Assembly: GCA_025642065.1 (NCBI GenBank)
Contig: JAODUP010001199.1
Span: 48,501-112,500, forward strand
Origin: Paralvinella palmiformis
Taxonomy: Eukaryota > Annelida > Polychaeta > Terebellida > Alvinellidae
Direction of reading: 5' to 3'
DNA: 64,000 nt
Shown here in pieces: positions 43,863-64,000 of this stretch. The notes below the pieces were generated by a model that had not been told where the DNA came from, ran no database searches, and saw nothing but the letters and a program-made list of their open reading frames with translations. Within the stretch, counting starts at the first letter, position 1; the number at the start of each line of letters is the position of its first letter. A program made the translations under genes and the position numbers.

Positions 43863-44209
43863 GATACCTAAACAATTCCATCACATTACCTATCACCGCA
43901 ACAACAAAAGAGAGGATGCTCATCTCTATGATAGGAATCAATTGTCATCACGAACTTATCTCTCTTCCTAAATTGTCTTCAAAACAATATACAGCCCTCA
44001 CGTATACATAATTCATAAGCATCCTGGGAATTACTAAAACTTCATCTTAAAAATGTGTATTAAAATTAACATCCAAAATGACATTCGCTTAATATAAAGA
44101 AAGAACATATTACACGGTATCATAACGCACCACAACTTCAATATGCGCATAATTTAATGTTTATAGTACCCACTCTTATTTCGCTTTGTTTCATTCCATA
44201 ATTCATATT

Positions 44210-44357
44210 TGTTACAGTTAATCAGTATAATCAGGTAATATGTATTTTACCTGAAATATTCAGGTAATACGTCAATTGCTAACTGATACTTAATACAGAT
44301 CACCTGAAATTCTCAGGCAATATACATATTACCTGATTACACAGATTAACTGTAACA
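44210..44357 (+). mobile_element. 148-bp MITE, copy 1
   Basis: It begins tgttacagttaatc and ends gattaactgtaaca, with arms of about 60 bp that are near-perfect inverted repeats. Each arm contains a smaller palindrome (cctgaaatattcagg). The copy at 59286-59433 has the same length and ends in the other orientation. There is no coding capacity. Confidence 0.85.
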
Positions 44358-44369
44358 TATATACAGAGT

Positions 44370-44804
44370 TCAAGCAAAAAGATACTGCCTATCTACTACG
44401 ATTGTTGTTTAATTCAACTTCCGGAATTCCTTTTTTTTCCCAAATTTTAACTAAATCCAGGTTTTTCAATGTATACTTTTTGGTTTGTTTTGTATTCTTA
44501 GTAACCATTCGAAAATACTTTTCTATTAAATGTAGTATTTGTGTTTATAATGTTTTCTTGTTTCTGCTCGCATTCAAAAATAAAAGTTTTTAAATTTGGG
44601 AAACCTTTTTTAAATTTGGTGATAACGATGAAGTACTCAGTCCGATGTTAGCATGCATTAAAGGCCATTTTATATAAAGCAGATTAATAAATACTGCCCA
44701 AAATAAATGATCACATAGCTCACTTCAGATATCCTTAGAATGGGATCACTAATTAGCCAACTATATCCCATTATATAACACGTGGTGATAACGTTATTTA
44801 TCTG
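44370..44804. other. AT-rich sequence, nothing recognised
   Basis: One 63-codon hydrophobic ORF (44402-44593) is T-rich and not convincing. Confidence 0.4.
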
Positions 44805-45055
44805 TGGCTTAGTGGGTAGAGCAGTTCTCCGGTTAGATCGTGGGATTCATTAACGATGGTTCGAGTCCCAGCTTTAGCAGAAGACGTGTTTCGTCCAACC
44901 CGACAACTGTTACGGTTTTATGCTGTATATTGTAAATTCTAAATTTGATTACAATTAGTACCCGTGGTGAAGCAGTAAATTGCAGATCAAACGTATCTCC
45001 CTCGTTTGAAATTGAACTTGAAATCACTGCGATTTGCGTCATTATTGTGTTTTTC
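44805..45055 (+). mobile_element. SINE-C, tRNA-headed
   Basis: The head gtggcttagtgggtagagca ... gatggttcgagtcccag has clear A and B boxes. The 3' domain gtggtgaagcagtaaattgc is shared with 39452-39500. Confidence 0.65.
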
Positions 45056-45130
45056 TGACCAAGAATTCAGTTGAAAATAGCTCAGTTGCCCAATAATGCT
45101 GTTATAGTGTGTTAGCTAGTTATTTAACCA

Positions 45131-45132
45131 CA

Positions 45133-45187
<55 letters not shown>
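45131..45187. repeat. (CA)n(AT)n microsatellite
   Basis: A compound dinucleotide tract. A (GT)n-rich tract follows at 45470-45587. Confidence 0.95.
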
Positions 45188-45189
<2 letters not shown>

Positions 45190-45599
45190 CTCAATTATAA
45201 TAATATACTTTAAACATGCAATTGCTGTTACATACTGATATACCGAGAACGACATCTTTTTAGATTACGAATAAGTGTTTTGTTTACTATCAAGAATCAT
45301 TTAAATTACCTGTATTTTCTACTGTCATCATTATCTGCTACTGATGTAAACTTATTTATGTTATTATGCTCGATAATGTTCATTTTGATTTATTTAAATA
45401 AGTGTCAGTTACGTGTGTTCTATTTATGTTTTCTTCATACATCTATATTTGTAACTCAGTATAATATAAGTGTGTGTGTGTGTGGGTGCGTGTGTGTGTG
45501 TGTGCGTGTGTGTGCGTGTGTGCGCGCGTGTGTGTGCGTGCGTGCGTATGTGTATGTGTGTGTGCGTGTGTGCGTGTGTGTATGCATATAAGTGTACTG

Positions 45600-46328
45600 A
45601 AACAAATGCAATTAAAAAGAGATTTTAGAACCGAAGCCAGATTTGACCCGAATTCAGTATCTGCTACAATTGTATTTAATGTATTAGAGACAGTAATATT
45701 ATGCTATAGGTTAATAAAACTGCATTTGTATCAAGATATTTGTAGGCCAGTTACTACTTGAGATCCACTCAAAAGTTGCTCGTTTACAAAACAATGTTCT
45801 ACTTTGATTTTTGTTTTGTTAAAATCCTTTATTATTGATTAAGGTAGAAAGTAAAAGTACTAATTACTCAGTTATCCTCTCTCCAAATTAAAGCGCCGAA
45901 ATTCAATGTTTTTTTTCAAGTACGTGTTTAGAGCTTAAATTTAAAGCCGCTTTACGAGAGCTTTGAATCCGCCCTTGGCGTAAACGTATACTGTGTTTAA
46001 AGTTGTTTCTATCAGTTACTTATAGATACAAACCTAGATGCTAATGTCTCATATCCGGTATTAATGCTAAAGATCCGTAATTACGTTTTGGGACACAACC
46101 TAATTCTTCACGGTATCAAATGTCGTCCTACTTTCGTGTTCTGATGAGCTGCGTGGTTGTTCGAAATGTATTTTTGCACTTAGCAACTACGACGTTTTCT
46201 GTTCATTGTACGATCGGTTGCTATTCATTGTTCAGAAACTACATCGCTTTAGAAGCACCACGATAAAAACAACAACAACTATATCTAGTTCGTTACCGTA
46301 TTATATATTTTAAATGTTAAACATGTAA
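45600..46328. other. Intergenic AT-rich sequence, nothing recognised
   Basis: No gene or repeat family member can be supported. Confidence 0.4.
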
Positions 46329-46509
46329 ATTTTAATATTTCACGGCCACCTTTGTGCACAGTGTAGGCTAAATGGGCCGTGCAAGCTCCAAGGGTAATGA
46401 GGCGAAGTGATAGATGAAACACCCCTCTGAAATAGCCCGGCTGAGCTTTGAACCCATGTGTTATAGATCTGTCTCCAACAGCGCTAACGGTTAGGCCACG
46501 GAGGCGCCA
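46329..46509 (-). mobile_element. SINE-A copy, full length
   Basis: Body to head: tttcacggccacctttgtgc ... ggctgagctttgaacccatg ... ccacggaggcgcc. It lies just beyond the 3' end of the cyclase gene. Confidence 0.85.
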
Positions 46510-46990
46510 TATATAGTACTTTTAGTGCACCGCGTTGTAGATGTTCAGGCTGAGTATTCAAAGTCTGCTGTGATTTGTGTTCGTTGTCGGATCCTCCATC
46601 ACTCAAAACAGACATATGCTTTATGATGTCATCTCTTACGGAGGTAGCCTTTCAGATATACGTTACAGGTAAGATCATTGCCGGGTGATGAACAACGCAC
46701 TTACCAACAACATACACGCACAACTTATCAAAGGCATGTCTAAGTGAGCACGCGTGAGTTACGCAATTAGTCCGAAGTGGTTGCTAACTCATTGAAATTA
46801 AAACCATCAACAAATCAAGACGAACAACCTTCGTTTGTGGGTTAATTATTTTATAACAATAATTTAGCCTTCTACCTATGTACATAAAATATGTTGCAAA
46901 AATTCACAGTGCATTGGAAAATAGCTTATTGCATACATGATTGTGTTTGAGTATAGTCGGCTGACTAGTTTTGTTCATGGACGTATCACA

Positions 46991-62505
<15,515 letters not shown>

Positions 62506-62509
62506 CTGG

Positions 62510-63745
62510 AACGTTGAACAGATGAACTAGAATTAGGAGTCTGCGTAAGTTTGATATACTTATAGGTATATAATCTTATTCTGCACATCTGCGTCTTCTG
62601 CAGACTAGCTTCTGCTTAAGCTAATAATCACTGCCTACGAAATGACAAATACGTGTATTTATGTGTGTGTGCTATTGTGTGAATGCGTGCGTATATGTCT
62701 GTGTATCTATTTGTATACGTAGGTTTATGTATGTTTATATTTGTTCACACACCCATGGAAGTGTTCAGTGTATACTCCGACACTCCATTATTACGGCAGT
62801 CCAAAGTTACGATATTCAATCTTTGCTTGTTTGATTTATGAGTTGCCTTCTGGGGTGTTTCCTAAATATTGTGAAATACGGCGGCAGCTGTTAATAACAT
62901 ATTTAGCAACATCGGGTAAACTTCAATTGATATAGCATCCATTTAACTATTTAGCAATTAACGAGAATAGCTTATTCAGACATGAACACACCGAGTCAAA
63001 TCCTTTGGTGGGTTGCTACACGCTGAATAATAACTGCAGCATAACGTTGATAGAACAATGACGTTTGAACAGCTGTTTGACGAACAGCTGTGATGATACG
63101 TTATGTTTCAGTCTGATGTCAACACGCTGTTGGCATGAAAGTCACATTTAGGTGGCATATTTATGTCTGGAAAGACGAAGTATTAGGACTGAAACGATAT
63201 GGCGGATTAATGGGGGTTCCTGAAGAATGAGGTGTATCAACAATGATACGACCCCGTCACAGTTGGGAGAAGTACCCTCTACTTTAAATGATAACCTATA
63301 CACCAGCAAAAAGGTTTTTGTCCCCATAAATCTACTTAATAATTAATCTACGAAATTTAATTTCAGTCAACGAAACAATGCTACGGTTCTCAGGGGTTAA
63401 TTATTTTTAATAATTACATTATAAGTTGCATGACCAATGACATGCCGCTGTCACCTCTGAGGTTAAATCTGATTTGAGGGCCCACAGCTAAGCCAGGCCT
63501 GGTGCAGGTATGAACTATTCGCTGTAGCTGTATACATCAAATACATCAACTGCTGTACTTGAGATATTAATTATAATTGCCTGTCTTAGGTGGCTGTGAT
63601 TGTACTTATGTTTGGTCTTGAAGGTAATCGCATGTGACCAAATACTTTGTATGCGTTTTGTGTGTTTTATGTTACATATTTGGTTATCGGTGGTGTCTAT
63701 GAATGTCTGTAAAAGCACACCTCTTTAAATGTAAATCTATTTAAT
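62510..63745. other. Sequence upstream of the visible cyclase exons
   Basis: I searched the minus strand for sensor, kinase-homology or membrane exons of the cyclase and found none. A 67-codon minus-strand ORF (63515-63718) has no recognised domain. Confidence 0.4.
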
Positions 63746-63746
63746 T

Positions 63747-63929
63747 ATGATCGATGTTTTACGGCCACTTTTGTGCACATGGTAAGCTAAATGGGCCGAA
63801 CGACCTCCAAAGAAAATGAAGTGAAGTCAAATATGAAACACCCTTCAGATATCCACACGCCGAGATTCGAACTCAGATGGTAGTGATATGTGGTCCAACG
63901 CGCTACCAACTAGACCACGGAGGCGCCCC
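63747..63929 (-). mobile_element. SINE-A copy, full length
   Basis: Body to head: gatcgatgttttacggccac ... acgccgagattcgaactcag ... ccacggaggcgcccc. Confidence 0.85.
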
Positions 63930-64000
63930 TAAATAAATTGGATACGGTTAACTTGGTCCGATCCTGCACCTGAACACAAATATATTTGTATTGTATGTAC

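Noticed and set aside
44815..44880. Possible tRNA gene (clear A and B boxes)
   Set aside because: There is no acceptor-stem pairing or correct length, and a SINE body shared with another locus follows. The same holds for the heads at 43783-43860, 47430-47490 and 31130-31223.

Overview
This window looks like nuclear DNA of an animal. Genes are split by GT-AG introns, the background is AT-rich, (AT)n, (CT)n and (GT)n microsatellites are abundant, and tRNA-derived SINEs, LINE remnants and DNA-transposon remnants are dense. The gene set (DUF229 sulfatase-like protein, ANKRD39, MSL2, a class III guanylyl cyclase) is metazoan. The style of the repeats suggests a marine lophotrochozoan, probably a mollusc; that part is inference.

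Layout. (1) 784-8346, plus strand: a complete eight-exon gene for a type II membrane DUF229 protein. Its introns hold LINE debris, a 15-bp minisatellite and microsatellites. (2) About 9.5-28.5 kb: a gene-poor transposon graveyard. It holds an unclassified repeat family, a LINE tail inserted into a SINE, a decayed PIF/Harbinger element with a MADF partner gene and a DDE transposase remnant, LINE endonuclease and reverse transcriptase remnants (one split by a foreign insertion), and a broken Impact/UPF0029-like ORF. (3) 29292-33436, minus strand: a complete three-exon ANKRD39 gene. (4) 35956-37358, plus strand: the single-exon MSL2 gene, divergent from ANKRD39 and broken only by an apparent one-base loss in a C run. 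(5) About 38.5-46.5 kb: SINEs, a Tc1-like transposase remnant, a 39-bp tandem repeat and a 148-bp MITE. (6) 46991-62505, minus strand: the last five exons of a guanylyl cyclase. They encode most or all of the catalytic domain; the 5' part of the gene was not found and probably lies beyond the window. Its 9.9-kb intron holds an inverted pair of MULE fragments, a LINE, a second MITE copy and more SINEs.

The four host genes are not an operon and need not work together. MSL2 is a chromatin ubiquitin ligase, the cyclase makes cGMP, the DUF229 protein is a putative secretory-pathway or surface hydrolase of unknown substrate, and ANKRD39 is a small ankyrin adaptor. I found no convincing new biological system. 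The observations most worth following are the MSL2 frameshift, the 148-bp MITE pair, the unclassified direct-repeat element, the inverted MULE pair, and a SINE family whose conserved body is joined to different tRNA-like heads. All splice sites and family calls were made by eye from motifs; no database search was run.
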